Shown in pieces: positions 36,742-49,286 of a stretch of 64,000 nucleotides of DNA; within the stretch, counting starts at the first letter, position 1, and the number at the start of each line of letters is the position of its first letter. Below the pieces are notes generated by a model. It saw nothing but the letters and a program-made list of their open reading frames with translations, searched no databases and was not told where the DNA came from. Source of the DNA: Arabidopsis thaliana (lineage: Eukaryota > Streptophyta > Magnoliopsida > Brassicales > Brassicaceae); the NCBI RefSeq assembly GCF_000001735.4, contig NC_003070.9, positions 11,526,001 through 11,590,000 on the forward strand, written 5' to 3'. Both the position numbers and the translations under genes were made by a program.

Positions 36742-37440
36742 TTACACCTTGTTGCTTAGTTTCATCTGCTTGTCTTTACTTTTGCGCTTCGTCTTCTTCT
36801 CTTTCCTTTTGCGTCCTGCATTGTGGTTGATTTTCACCAAACTTGGAACATAATAAGAGCAAGAGCACACAAGCGGCGAAAAACAATACACGCGTTCTCC
36901 GACCTCCACAGATTCTTGGGAGTTTGCAGCTTTTTCAAGATCCACTGTTCTCAAATATCTATTATCTCCAATGACGTAAGCCGTAGAGGTTTTAACTTTG
37001 TCTGAACTAAAAAACACGACAACTTTCTTCTCTTCGTCAATGAAAAAACTGTCATTACGATCATCAAAGCGAAGATCAATGCATGGTTTCCTATCAACTC
37101 TTAAGAATTTGCTCCACGACTCGACATTAGGATCAATCTTAATTGTCATCCATATCTCTATCATCACACATGTATTTTTCCAGTATAACACTGCGACTGC
37201 AAGTTTCTCTTCTTTAACAGAAGATAGAGTCCAAGTATCCCTAAAAGAATGTTTAAACGGCAGAGGAAGAATCTGTCCAAATCTCTCGGTTGTAAAATCA
37301 AAACACAGTATAAAATCATATCCATCCTATAAATTTTTATCACCATGGGAAAGAGTAACTATTGTTTTTTTATCTACAAGAACTCTTAACATATCCAAGC
37401 GCCTGTAACGATGCGTTTTTGAGACATTTATCTTTGGTGG
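36742..37440 (-). pseudogene. 5'-truncated F-box-associated pseudogene
   Basis: On the minus strand this matches the C-terminal half of the neighbouring intact F-box gene: FDFTTERFGQILPLP aligns with its FDFTTKKFGPLLSLS, then ESWSKFLRVDRKP, DSFFIDEEKKVVVF, TAYVIGDNRYL, and SQESVEVGERVYCFSPLVCSCSY. The copy starts around 37440, lacks the F-box and first kelch-like part, and carries an in-frame TAG at 37327-37329 between HGDKNL and DGYDFILCF. Downstream of that stop the frame is open for about 195 codons to 36742, so decay is recent or the 3' part is still constrained. It arose by tandem duplication. It could also be expressed as an F-box-less fragment, which is less likely. Confidence 0.8.
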
Positions 37441-37627
37441 GGGAGGGGATAGAAGAAGTTAGTTCAAGTGGAGAAGAACTTTCTCGTACGAGTAGTTTTT
37501 TATCACATGGTTCTGACTCAGAAACAAAATAATAATCGACTAATCTTGTTCAAAGGACATTACAAAACCAAAAAAAAAAAAAACGCATGAAAATGAAATC
37601 ATCAATTAGTCTTCTTCTTTCCTTCAA

Positions 37628-38833
37628 CTAGTAGAGATACACCTTGTTGGTTCGCTTCCTCTTACTCTTCCTCTTCTTATCTTTCCTTTCATGTTCTGCA
37701 TCTTCTTTAAATTTCACTAAACTTGGAACATAAGAGCAAGAGCACACAAATGGTGAAAAAGAATAAATGCGGTCTCCGACCTCCACAGATTCTTGTGGGT
37801 TCACAACTTCATCAAGATCAACTTCTTTCAAGCATCCATAATCTCCAATGATGTAAGCCGTATTGTTGCGTTCAGATTCGTCTATATCAAAAACCACGAC
37901 GATTTTCTTCTCTTCGTCAATGAAGAAACTGCCAGAATCATCGTTAAACTTTAGACTAGTGAGTGGTTCCATTTCAACTGCTAAGAATTTGCTCCATGAC
38001 ACCGCATTCGGCTCTATCTTAGTTGTCACCCATACCTCCATCTCATAGGTATAGCAGCGCTGATATAAGACCGCAAGTTTCTCTCCTTTAACACAAGATA
38101 GTCTCCCAGTCTCTATAAAATCATGCGAAAACGACAAAGAAAGAAGTGGTCCAAATTTCTTTGTTGTAAAATCAAAACCGAGTAAGCAATCATACCCTTC
38201 CATTACTTCTCTTCCCTCAGTCAAAAAATAAGCATTTCCATTTAACGACGCGCCGGGCTGATAACATTTTAACCCCTTGTTGGGAATGCCATAAAAACAA
38301 TCCCATGAGTCAGAAGAGTTCATGTCGTAAATCTCGTAGTAGCCTTGTTCAGAAAAAAACCTCAAGATCATGTGGTTCTTGTTGTTGTCGTACCCGAGAG
38401 CATATGTAACGCCTATGTGGTAATCATTCCTAGTTTTGATCCAACGAATTTCTCCCAAATACGGGTTCCAAACTACGAGCTTGCTTGAGTGGTTCCTTGT
38501 GACGCATAACAATAAACCTTCGCAATAAAACACTTTAGATATCTCGACTTGATTAAGTAAATTACCTATTGGCTTTATAGATGGATCAATGAACTCTTCA
38601 CTGTTTTCATTGAGGCCGATTCCATGGAGATTGAATCTCATGGAATAAAGCCTATGATTCATTATCGTGAACCCTAAAAACTGATTTCTAGCTTCTGTTT
38701 TACATAAAATCCGGTTCTTGGAAAGAACGTTCCATAGTTTGCAACTAGATCTCACTGCTTTAAGAGAAGTTATCGGAACCCTACACAATATCTCTTCGAC
38801 TAAATCAAGTGAAAGGTCGGACATCATCGTCAT
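37628..38833 (-). CDS. F-box and associated interaction domain protein (401 aa)
   Basis: This is a single-exon gene of the large plant FBA family, whose members are substrate adaptors of SCF (SKP1-cullin-F-box) ubiquitin ligases. The F-box is at about residues 6-45 (LSLDLVEEILCRVPITSLKAVRSSCKLWNVLSKN). The F-box-associated type 1 domain follows, with VVWNPYLGEIRWIKTR, YALGYDNNKNHMILRFF, EIYDMNSSDSWDCF and SFFIDEEKKIVVVFDID. The C-terminus is Lys/Arg-rich and nuclear-localisation-like (KDKKRKSKRKRTNK). The start is the ATG at 38833, and an in-frame extension of three codons upstream has no ATG. The substrate is unknown. A broken copy lies directly downstream, so this locus is a local duplication. 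Confidence 0.92.
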   Translation of the reverse strand: MTMMSDLSLDLVEEILCRVPITSLKAVRSSCKLWNVLSKNRILCKTEARNQFLGFTIMNHRLYSMRFNLHGIGLNENSEEFIDPSIKPIGNLLNQVEISKVFYCEGLLLCVTRNHSSKLVVWNPYLGEIRWIKTRNDYHIGVTYALGYDNNKNHMILRFFSEQGYYEIYDMNSSDSWDCFYGIPNKGLKCYQPGASLNGNAYFLTEGREVMEGYDCLLGFDFTTKKFGPLLSLSFSHDFIETGRLSCVKGEKLAVLYQRCYTYEMEVWVTTKIEPNAVSWSKFLAVEMEPLTSLKFNDDSGSFFIDEEKKIVVVFDIDESERNNTAYIIGDYGCLKEVDLDEVVNPQESVEVGDRIYSFSPFVCSCSYVPSLVKFKEDAEHERKDKKRKSKRKRTNKVYLY

Positions 38834-40021
38834 TGTTTGCAAATAGAAAATTAGGGTTAACTTTCACGCCCACCACTCTTTTTTACGAGGATTATATGTG
38901 CATCAGAAAGAAGACACACCTTCCTCACTAGGGTTTTACTTTTTCTATACAAAAAAAAATTCTTACTTTCATAAGATAAATAAATATGTGGTTTATTTTG
39001 CAACAAAAATAATAATATTTATGTGGTTTATAAATTATAATCGATATTAATTGTTAAAAGTAAAAAACTTTCTCACTAAGTTAGTAAAATGGTAATTTCC
39101 TTTTATGAGAAAGCATTCTTGCTAATTGCTATCATCGGAGTTATTAGTTTGTATCGACTATGGTGGATCTTACACATATACGTATTTGTTTTTAATATGA
39201 TAGGAATACTACTATCTTCTTCTTCTTCGTGAGTCTAATAATCCTTTATTAAACCCTAGAATTCACACTATTTCTACTTTTTCTCTATCGAATCCCGTAA
39301 GCCTCACGTCAACAATAATCCGGTTTAAATCTGGTTCACTATTTCTTCTAAATTTGTAAGAAATAAAGATCTTTATATGTAATTGATAAAATGTGGGAAC
39401 AGCAATGCAATTGATAGGTTTTATGGGGTTAATTGCATAAATAAAAGAAAGATTTGGGCTTAATTTTAAATGATATATTCCCTGTCAAGCCCACGCAGCT
39501 TCCTCCTCCTCTTCCCCGTCAGAAACACGACACGAACCAATCACCAAAAAATTTCTACCTCTTTTGATTCTAATCAATCTCACTCCAATTTCTGCAAAAA
39601 TCAAACCTTTTTTTTATATTCATTTCACATCTCTGTTTTTCCTCAGATTCCTCAAACATTACAGATCTTCAGGTAATTTTTCCCCTGATCTATAGTTTTA
39701 ATTACGTTTGAACAATAATTCAGTAACAGTTTAGTTTCTTACATTGCATAGATTCTGGAATCGGTGTAGTTCTTTAGATTTTTTGTTATCGTGGCATTTA
39801 TTAACTAAAAAGTTACGTTTTTTATTTGTACCCTGAGATAAAAATGTGACCTTTTTAGCTTCCTTGGTTTTATCAGTTCATATGCTTAGGAACTGTATTG
39901 ATCAATGTTAAGTTGGAGAAATCTGATTGTTGGATTTTGGTAGGTTTTCTATTTATAAGCAGAACTTGTTCTGTTCTTGTGTGAAGCTTTCACTGGTTTT
40001 GGAAATTGGTGAATGTGATTA
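38834..40021. other. Intergenic: shared upstream region of F-box gene and bZIP68
   Basis: These two genes are divergent, about 1.2 kb apart. The right part (from about 39470) is T/C-rich and looks like the bZIP68 5' leader, with a possible leader intron starting at gtaattttt near 39673. A 68-codon open frame at 39470-39676 has no domain. Confidence 0.45.
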
Positions 40022-42317
40022 ATGGGTAGCAGTGAGATGGAAAAATCAGGTAAAGAGAAAGAACCTAAGACTACACCGCCTTCGACTTCTTCATCTGCTC
40101 CTGCTACTGTTGTTTCACAGGTTTGCTTTTGGTGTAAATTTGGTCTAGCAAAGTGTTTTTTGTTAGTGTCATGCTTTGATGTTTAATGTTTTGTGTTTTT
40201 AGGAACCTTCTTCTGCTGTGAGTGCTGGAGTGGCTGTTACTCAAGATTGGTCTGGCTTCCAGGTCTAATACGAGATTATTCTTTGTTTCTTTGTTGCATT
40301 TTGGTGTTATGGGGTTCATGTTTTTCTTGTTGAACAGGCTTATTCTCCTATGCCGCCTCATGGTTATGTAGCATCAAGTCCTCAACCTCATCCTTATATG
40401 TGGGGCGTTCAGGTAAATCGAATTTTTTTAGATGATTTTAAGCATTCTTTGGAGCTTCAGGGGATTAGTTGACGAGTCCCAAAACTTTTACTATAGATAT
40501 TTGCATACTTGGGATAAATTCCCTTGGTCACTTGTGTAGATTTAATCGAGATTAATATTTTCTACCATATATAGTACGTTAGGTTAATGAATGAATGTAA
40601 CGACAACTTAAGACATTGTTATTTCCTTTTTGTAGCATATGATGCCGCCTTATGGAACACCGCCTCATCCGTATGTTACGATGTATCCTCCAGGTGGCAT
40701 GTATGCTCATCCTTCATTACCTCCGGTACTGTTACAGTTTGGATGTTCAGTTATGTTACTCAAAAAAGTGAATGTTTTTGTAGTTTCTGTTAACATGTTC
40801 CGTGCTGCAACAGGGGTCTTATCCATATAGTCCCTATGCAATGCCTTCTCCTAATGGAATGGCTGAAGCTTCTGTGAGTTTTCTCTGTTATCACTGTTTT
40901 TATTAGAGTATGGGTCAGATGGGATCTTGCTTGAAGAATGTTTTGGATTCAGGGTAATACTGGAAGTGTTATTGAGGGTGATGGTAAACCATCTGATGGG
41001 AAGGAAAAATTGCCAATCAAAAGATCAAAAGGAAGCTTGGGAAGTTTGAATATGATTATAGGAAAGAACAATGAAGCTGGAAAAAACTCAGGAGCATCAG
41101 CTAATGGAGCTTGTTCTAAAAGGCATGTGACTTCATATTTGTATGAACATCATATTGGCATGAATACTTATGATTGCTAGCTCTAGCTATGATAATGTTA
41201 TTGGATAATTTTGTTGAAATTGTCTGATTTGTTCTCGGTTTAACAGTGCTGAGAGCGGTTCTGATGGATCAAGTGACGGAAGTGATGCAAATTCACAAAA
41301 CGTAAGTTTCTAGCATTTCATTAAATCGTTGCGTTGGATTTCATATGAAAATTAAGGAGCGTTTATGAATATGGTATTGATTTTTGTAGGACTCTGGCTC
41401 TAGACACAACGGGAAGGATGGTTAGCTAATATAGCTTTTTAGTTCTCATCTCTTAACATGTAATAATGACGTACATGTTAGAATCTGCTTATTTTGAGGT
41501 TTCTCTTTCTTGTTTCGTAATTCAAGGTGAAACAGCTTCAGAGAGTGGTGGTTCTGCTCATGGACCACCCCGTAATGGAAGTAATCTACCAGTGAACCAG
41601 ACCGTCGCTATCATGCCAGTGTCGGCTACAGGTGTTCCAGGCCCACCAACAAATCTAAATATCGGAATGGATTATTGGAGCGGTCATGGGAATGTTTCTG
41701 GAGCAGTTCCTGGAGTTGTAGTAGATGGTTCCCAATCACAGCCATGGTTACAGGTTTCTGTAAGTATCTCCTAATCTTACTTCTCCTTTACGTTTATCCA
41801 AGCAGCGTGTTTGATTGTTTTGTGAAATCAGGATGAGAGAGAGATTAAGCGACAGAGACGGAAGCAATCCAATAGGGAATCTGCTCGTAGATCCAGGTTG
41901 CGTAAACAGGTAACATAAACATGTTTCTTCAAGCTGATCTAGCATCATCATGCCTATCAAGTATGAATGATCAAAAGCTTTTCCTTTTCTCTTCTGTGTT
42001 CAGGCGGAGTGTGATGAGCTAGCACAACGAGCAGAGGTTTTGAATGGAGAGAACTCAAGTCTTAGAGCAGAAATTAACAAGCTTAAAAGCCAATATGAAG
42101 AGCTTCTTGCTGAAAATAGCTCTCTCAAGGTAAAAGATTACAATAAAATCTTCTTCTACAACATCCATAATCTGCTTGAACATAAATTGAAAGTTGCTGT
42201 TTTCTCTGGTACCCGTTGTTGCAGAATAAGTTCTCGTCAGCCCCGTCACTGGAAGGTGGAGACTTGGACAAGAACGAGCAAGAACCACAGAGAAGTACAC
42301 GTCAGGATGTTGCGTAG
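40022..42317 (+). CDS. bZIP68: G-group bZIP transcription factor bZIP68 (389 aa, 12 exons)
   Basis: This is a nuclear G-box (CACGTG) binding factor of the GBF group, close to bZIP16 and GBF1. bZIP68 is redox-sensitive and acts in light and stress responses. Exons: 40022-40120, 40203-40262, 40338-40412, 40636-40725, 40814-40873, 40953-41122, 41247-41301, 41390-41420, 41527-41759, 41832-41909, 42004-42129 and 42225-42317. They give 389 residues, the known length. The N-terminal MFMR region is Pro/Tyr/Met-rich ([33 protein letters not shown]). The basic region NRESARRSR has the N-x7-R signature at 305-313, followed by a leucine zipper ([21 protein letters not shown]). Exon 6 ends at a GC donor (aaaag|gcatgt), and only this choice keeps the frame into SAESGSDG. 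Confidence 0.97.
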
Positions 42318-42546
42318 ACGGCTCGTGGTTCCTTCCACAACTCAGCTTGACTCAAGAACAGCAGCTAACAGATATATGTAATTTTAGGAACCAGATTTGG
42401 TGTGATTTCTTTAGTGTTTAAATAGGAGGAAGCATGAAAAAAAAAAATAGTCTCTTCTTTAACAAACTGTGTATATCTTTTCTTCAGATTTTGGACTTTT
42501 TTGTCTCTCAATAAAATGAACTCGGAACTCTAGACACATTGAGTTT

Positions 42547-42622
42547 AGCGATTGCGTTTAGCTCGAGTAGAGAAACGCAAACGCTAATCTTTACTCTTTA
42601 AAACGCAAACGCGATTGCGTTT
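42547..42622. promoter_or_regulatory. Nested inverted repeats of TTGCGTTT upstream of the DUF760 gene
   Basis: AGCGATTGCGTTT (42547-42559) pairs with AAACGCAAACGCT (42573-42585) at 12 of 13 positions. A second near-palindrome of 22 bp lies at 42601-42622 (AAACGCAA, six bases, TTGCGTTT), matching itself at 20 of 22. The four copies of the 8-bp word sit in the 384-bp space between bZIP68 and the DUF760 gene, 79-154 bp before its ATG. This looks like paired binding sites for a dimeric factor, or a hairpin at the RNA start. The factor is unknown. Confidence 0.6.
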
Positions 42623-42700
42623 TGTTTGTGAGCCACAAATTTCGGAGTCTTCTTCTCAATCTTTGAATACTTTTTCGAAATATCAAAAGAAGGAACAAAA

Positions 42701-44241
42701 ATGCAAGCCATCGGTAGCAGCCATGGCAGGAGGCTCTGCTTCAACCACTATCTCTCCGATTCCTTCTCCAAATTCCTCTCTCCTTCTTCTTCTCCTTCCC
42801 TTCTCCCTCAGGTAACACTCTCTCGTTTCCGCTGCGAAATCTGTGGAAACTATCTCTACTAGGTTAGGTTTAAGTGTAGAGTTTTGAATTATCGAAATTG
42901 TCTGTGTAACTGTTGATGAACCAAATCTCTGAATCTCTTGGGTTTGATGTGTAATCTTAATTCCAGTTTTCTTGTTGCTTTCGTTTGTTAAATTACAGAG
43001 ATGCCATTCGTTCTGTATCCCCAAGCTTGGAAGTAGTAGTACCAATGAGAATGGCAGAGGAAGAAGTGTAACAGTGAGAGCTTCAGGAGATGAAGATTCT
43101 AATGAGAACTTTGCTCCTCTTGCTCCTGTTGAGCTTGAATCTCCTGTAGGACAGCTTTTGGAGCAGATTCTTAGAACTCATCCTCATCTTTTACCCGTTA
43201 CTGTCGATGAGCAGCTCGAGAAATTCGCCGCGGAAAGCGAGTCTCGTAAAGCTGATTCGTCTTCCACACAAGACATTCTCCAAAAGTAAGTCTTTTTGCT
43301 TCAAGTTTTTGAGTGAGACTGTGGGAGAATCTTGCAATGCTTAAGTACATAGCCTTAGCCTTAGATACTGTATTGGTCGAGGTCTACTTGAAGATGTTGT
43401 TGTGTGGTTGATTTGCAGGAGGATATCTGAAGTTAGAGATAAGGAAAGACGTAAAACTTTAGCAGAGATCATTTACTGTTTAGTGGTACACAGATTTGTG
43501 GAAAAAGGAATCTCTATGATTCCTCGGATTAAACCAACTTCAGACCCAGCAGGACGGATAGACTTATGGCCGAATCAAGAAGAGAAGCTCGAAGTCATTC
43601 ACTCTGCGGATGCGTTCGAGATGATACAGAGTCACTTGTCTTCAGTTCTTGGAGACGGACCAGCAGTTGGTCCGTTAAGCTCTATAGTTCAGATAGGCAA
43701 AATCAAGCTAGGAAAACTCTATGCTGCTTCTGCTATGTATGGATATTTTCTCAGAAGAGTAGACCAAAGATACCAACTTGAGAGAACCATGAACACACTT
43801 CCGAAACGCCCTGAGAAAACCAGAGAACGGTTCGAAGAACCTTCGCCTCCTTACCCGTTATGGGACCCGGATTCCTTGATCAGGATTCAACCAGAGGAAT
43901 ATGATCCCGATGAATACGCGATACAAAGAAATGAAGATGAGTCATCGTCTTATGGATTGAGATCATATGTTACGTATTTGGACTCGGATACGCTTCAGAG
44001 ATATGCCACGATACGTTCTAAAGAAGCCATGACTCTGATTGAGAAGCAGACTCAGGCGCTCTTTGGACGACCGGATATAAGGATACTCGAGGATGGAAAG
44101 CTCGATACTTCTAACGACGAGGTTCTGTCTCTGAGTGTCTCTGGACTTGCGATGTTGGTTTTGGAAGCTGTGGCTTTTGGGTCTTTCTTATGGGATTCAG
44201 AGAGTTACGTTGAATCCAAATACCATTTCCTCAAGGCTTGA
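42701..44241 (+). CDS. DUF760 protein, probably plastid-targeted (406 aa, 3 exons)
   Basis: Exons 42701-42811, 42999-43285 and 43419-44241 join in phase to give 406 residues. The first 60 or so residues are Ser-rich and basic with few acids (MQAIGSSHGRRLCFNHYLSDS), as in a chloroplast transit peptide. The conserved DUF760 (PF05542) segments follow: PVGQLLEQILRTHPHLLPVTVDEQLEKF, then KTLAEIIYCLVVHRFVEKGISMIPRI, then SLRSYVTYLDSDTLQRYA-like and FGRPDIRILEDG. A hydrophobic stretch near the C-terminus (about 378-396) may be a membrane anchor. The family is found in cyanobacteria and plants and is linked to UV-B responses in some members. Its biochemical role is unknown to me. The start is the first ATG, directly after the inverted-repeat promoter. 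Confidence 0.9.
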
Positions 44242-44259
44242 GTTTAGTCCTCCTTGACA

Positions 44260-47200
44260 TTTGTACCTTTTTGAGAGTAGTGAATGTAAATGTTAAATCT
44301 CTCATGTGAAATTGGTAGCAACTCCTATTCGTAAAATGTAATAAACTTCACTTCAAAACTTTAGACTTAAATCAAGCATATTAGCTCAAAACTGAAAACT
44401 CAATTCTTTACGTATTATTCTGTTTATATTCAAAGGAGCGTAAATCGTTTCCCATTTTTTATGCTGTGGACTGGTTAATTCAACTGGTTTCAAATCCCAC
44501 TAGTATACGTTTTTACGACTTAAGTAAAATTGAACTTTTTGTAATGAATATCATTAGTACATCAACTTGAACACGGTACCACAAGCGCACAAAACTTGCT
44601 TAATAATTAATCTAAAAAACATTATCATTATCCATTTGTGTATAAATATTTTCCCACAAATAAGTATGGAGATGATTACATGACATACCCCACCATATGC
44701 ACTTCTCCTAAGTCCTAACTAATTGAGTCATATCTTGTGTGTTGTAAGGTTGTAACCACATTATTATTATTGGTTAAATATCATTTTCTAATAATTTTTG
44801 TTAGAGAAGAACATCCTCAATTATTGTTATGTGGATTATGTTTGTACTATATAATATGGATCAAGACCCTAGTGAGTTACATATTATAATAAGCTTCTTC
44901 GAATAGATAATGTTCCTAGCTTCATTTTTAAGGCATCTCTAAAATCGATGATATTGAGTAGATAATCATTAGCACTTCTAGATACTAATATATTAGCAAT
45001 CCAAAATAACAATTATCTAATTTAGCCTATTTATATGTCTTCCAAGACACTCTTTTCCCCTAAATTCTCATTGTTTTCTTTAAGACTTCAAATAGTTAAA
45101 ACCTGAAACATAGATTATTCAATTATTAGTTTTCAGTTTAAAAATAACAATAAGTGTAATAGTGGAGTTTAAATACGGATTAGTTTACTCTCTCACTAGT
45201 AATGATGAAATCCACATGCAAATGCTCTTGTATAAGGTCAACCCTCTCTAGAAGATGATGCAGTTGAGTTTTTCTACCTTATTCAATACCTCAAAGACTT
45301 TCTCATTCTTCTCTAATTGATTGATGATTGCTGAATTTGGACCTTGTTTTTAGTTTCCCTATTTGACCCGTTTGTGTATACATATACATTGTTTTTGTTT
45401 GCTATTAGCCGGTGAATGTTTTGGAATACAATTATGGTGTTCTCTATAAATTTAGCATCTCTATAATTTAAAATGATAAATCATTTTTTAGTTTGTCTTA
45501 ATGAATTTTAGAAAGAAAAATTCAGCTTACGAAAGAGTTTTTTTTTATATAATAAATATTCCGTTTTGTAAGTCTTTTTCCGTCTCTATCTTTCCACTTC
45601 ATAAATTCTTCGTTGTGGCGATTCTTGTCATCACTTTGATGTCTTTCTTTTTCCATTTAAGTTCGGTCGACAGAATAACTTTTGGTATAAGTTTATTTTT
45701 ATATATTGTTAAATTAAATTGGAAAAAGAACGTCAAACAAAAGAAAACTAGTTTGGAAAGAGTTTCGAACCATTTTAAGAATTCATATGAACCGATTGAA
45801 TGTAAAATGAGTATTCTCTAGATTTTTAAATTGATATAATCGTACACAAACTAATTATTGACATGTTTTCGAAAAGTAAGTTAATTAATTTATAAGCTGA
45901 AGCAAGGTAAATTAACTAAGGTTTCAATTCTCTTGGACTAATAATGCCTTTACTAGAAATATTACGAAAAACACATTATACCTTAATGTCCGATGAATTA
46001 GTTAAAAAATTGATTCATGTTTTAATTTATAAAAAGAAAAGAAAAATGCATCAAGTTTATAATACAATTATCTATAAGAATATTCTAATGGATAATGTCA
46101 AAATAAACAAAGGAGCATATGTAACGTTTATCTTTATTTGTTAGCTGAGTGCATAAGCTTGCAGACAATTGAACACTGCGGGCCATTAGTGATTGTGTGT
46201 ACAGATGGTAATGGAATCACTCTCTGTCTCTCAAAGAAAAGTGAAAAGGCAAAAAGAAAAAGAAAGATTGCTTCCTTCGTAATAGTACTATAGATTCAGC
46301 CTCCAAATTTTATATTTTATTAGTTGACAAAACAAAATTCCATTTATTAGTAAGAATATATGTGCCTTCGATATGTATATATTTTTAGACTGAAAATGAT
46401 CGGATAAATTCATTGTTCATGCAAATAATTCAACTATTAGTAAATATATTAGTCGTTGTTCAATACAACTAATGTAAAAATATTAGTAAATATGATAATT
46501 CAATTTAACTATTCTTCACAAAGCAAAAAATATTAGAATAGTAGTACGTAACAAAGAACCATCTTACCATTCACCTGCTAAACCCACTTTTCTAAAATTA
46601 GATGGTAAGACAAAAACGATTTTCAACTCAAATGATTGATATATGGTTATTCTACTAAAACAATTTACGTATCATATATGATTGATATATGTATCATATA
46701 TTATATCACAAAACTATCAGTTTTATACTGAAATAATCATTATACAGTTAGAATAACAAATCAGTGATTAAATAGTTTGGTCCTTTTAATTACTTTTGCA
46801 TATAAGTTGATGACAAGATGCATGCATAGAGGTTAGAGAGGTAAGAGGTTGGTAAACCAAATCAACTAAATACAGTTTTACATATTATTCTCTTTATGAC
46901 GGCAACTACACTTTTACATATAGCGGCCCTCTTCGCAAAATATCAAATCTGTTAAATATTTCTGTCGACCAACTGAGAAAATATCATATCTGTTAAATAT
47001 TGCTGTCGACCAACTGAGAAAAGATTACATAAACTATTAGTTGTGTTGAAGAGTTGGTAAATACAGAAGGGTTAGTTAATTAGCGCAATTGAAATGAAGT
47101 TTGATCGTAACACTTTTGTTTCTTATATGATTAAGTTAACTTATTTTGGTCAAGATTCGGTAGTTCATTTTAGGTTATTCGATCTTATTTTATTTCTGTC

Positions 47201-49280
47201 AAAGTAGGGGTTTAGGTTAATTCGATCTTTGGTTTACGGTTTCTGAATTATTCAAAAGTGAGCTCTTGAATATATAAATATTGAAACAACTACTTATATT
47301 ATGATTAATTGGATGTTACGGCGATTTGGTATCTGCTGCCAACTAAAAGAAAGGGACAGTTTGACTAAAAGTTTATTAAATGCTTAAATATATAATCTAC
47401 TAAAACATAATGTTTCACTACAAACTAATACTGTATCTTATATCGATGACACTAACGAATCTGCTCTTGATTTAATGAAGAGTAACATAAAAATATTATG
47501 AATATATAAAGAGGAAGTGAACAAAAGATATATATAAAGAAGACATATAACTAACATAAAGAACAAAGGAGTCTTTCGAAATGTTTACGTTTGGCTGTCC
47601 ATCGTTTTGGAATCTATGCCTTTTTATTAAATTTTTTTGTCGAAAACCTTTTTATTAATATAAAGTGTTGATTAGTGTAACCACCTAATTTGAACACCTA
47701 CACGTAAAATATGTATTTATATGATTAATTATATTTAGTGATGAGGATGACTGGTGGATTATAGACACTCTGCATGGGTATACAGATAAAGACCCTTTGG
47801 TGTCCATTTCATGCTTAGTTGTCATTTTTATTCATTTGGCTTTCATCCACTCAAAATGACAAATCTACCCTTTGATATACACGTACCTAAACATAAGAGT
47901 AGTATACCAACTATTTTTTTTTATAAGCTAATATTACTCTCTGTCCTTGTTTTTTTATCACATGCTAATTCCACTATAATTGGAAATGAACAGCTAAAAA
48001 GAAATAAAACCAGTTAAAGACTTATTTTTCCAAATGCCTATACACGTAATCTACTAAACACGAGTTTAAAATTTTCAAATTACATAAAATTAAGGTAATT
48101 TTCTTAGGAACACTTAAATACCTTCTCTTTTGACATTATAAATGACGGGGGTAAAATGTTGGTTAGGCTTCCCAATTGTTTGTCACCATCATCAATCTCG
48201 TGCAGTCCGTTTGTAAAACTTTGCAGTGTATGTATCTTATGATCATATATGAAATTTATGACTAGCTAGCTTAACGCTTCAATCTTTGAGTGCAAGGGAG
48301 AAAAGCCTCTCCATTATTGGCTGACATCAATAAGAAAACATCTCATTTTCTTTCAAACTAAATGATTTTAAACCGGAGAAGAATTCGTTAAACATACAAT
48401 TTTTGAAATTGAACACTTTGATACTAAGTTAGGGCATCCGGTGAAAGGGCTCCCAAATATACAATTTTTGAACCTTGTGCCTCAAACCATACTAAACTCT
48501 CTAACTTCACGTGGTCGGCTACATCAAATGAAGGACGATCGAAAGCCTAGATGTTTTATTGTTTCAAACTTTCTAGATCGACTAAATGTCACAAGAGAAT
48601 TTTTTTTTTTTTTTTTGGTAAGGGATCTTTCCCATATTTGAGCAAATTGATGTCGTCGGGAAATTAGACAGGTTATCTAATTTTTTTTATAGTGTTAAAT
48701 AGGCAATTTAGTTATTAAATTTATATACCTTTACTATGTCAGTTTTTACATATCTTAAAATGTATTTTCAAATTTACTAGTAATCATAGTAAATGACGTG
48801 GTAATTTTGATATTTTTATATCGCTATTTATACGATTTGGATTAGATTTTGTTAGATAAAGAAATAGTCTAGCTATTCTAATATACAGTTGCTTTAACTC
48901 AATATTTCTTTACCTTAGTTAATTTATATATTTTTGGAAGATATTTGGTCCAGTTGTTAATCAAAAATTTATTTAATGTCTTTGCATTATGTTAAAGGTT
49001 TGTTTCCTAAAAATTGCAAATCATACTATAAATATTGCATGAAATTCAAATCATGAACTGCTAAAAGTAATCATAATGAAATTTTTAGTCGAGTTCTCTG
49101 ATCATTCTTTTTTTTTTAAATCCACATTGGTTTGATTTTTCTTGATCGATCATCTTTAACATCACTAATATACAATAAACAGCTGCAAAACCGTGGCAGA
49201 CTAATTAAAAAAAAGAAAGGGTAAAGCTGGAAAATATTGACAAAGAGGACAAATCAGAAAAGACTATTGAATAATTTACT
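44260..49280. other. Long gene-free stretch
   Basis: About 5 kb of AT-rich DNA between the DUF760 gene and XTH30. I see no protein domain in any frame, no tRNA fold and no transposon ends. A few open frames of 60-106 codons (for example 45501-45821 and 47811-48017) are AT-driven. It contains the 41-bp tandem duplication near 46940 and, on the right, the XTH30 promoter. Decayed transposon sequence is possible but not shown. Confidence 0.5.
46937..47018. repeat. 41-bp tandem duplication
   Basis: The unit starting aaaatatcaaatctgttaaa and ending accaactgag occurs at 46937 and 46978 with only two visible substitutions. The low divergence points to a recent duplication in otherwise decayed DNA. 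Confidence 0.85.
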
Positions 49281-49286
49281 CTCCCT

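Noticed and set aside
44461-44520. tRNA-like box B (ggtttcaaatccc) near 44485
   Set aside because: There is an extra base in the motif, no matching box A at the right distance and no acceptor or anticodon stem that can be folded.
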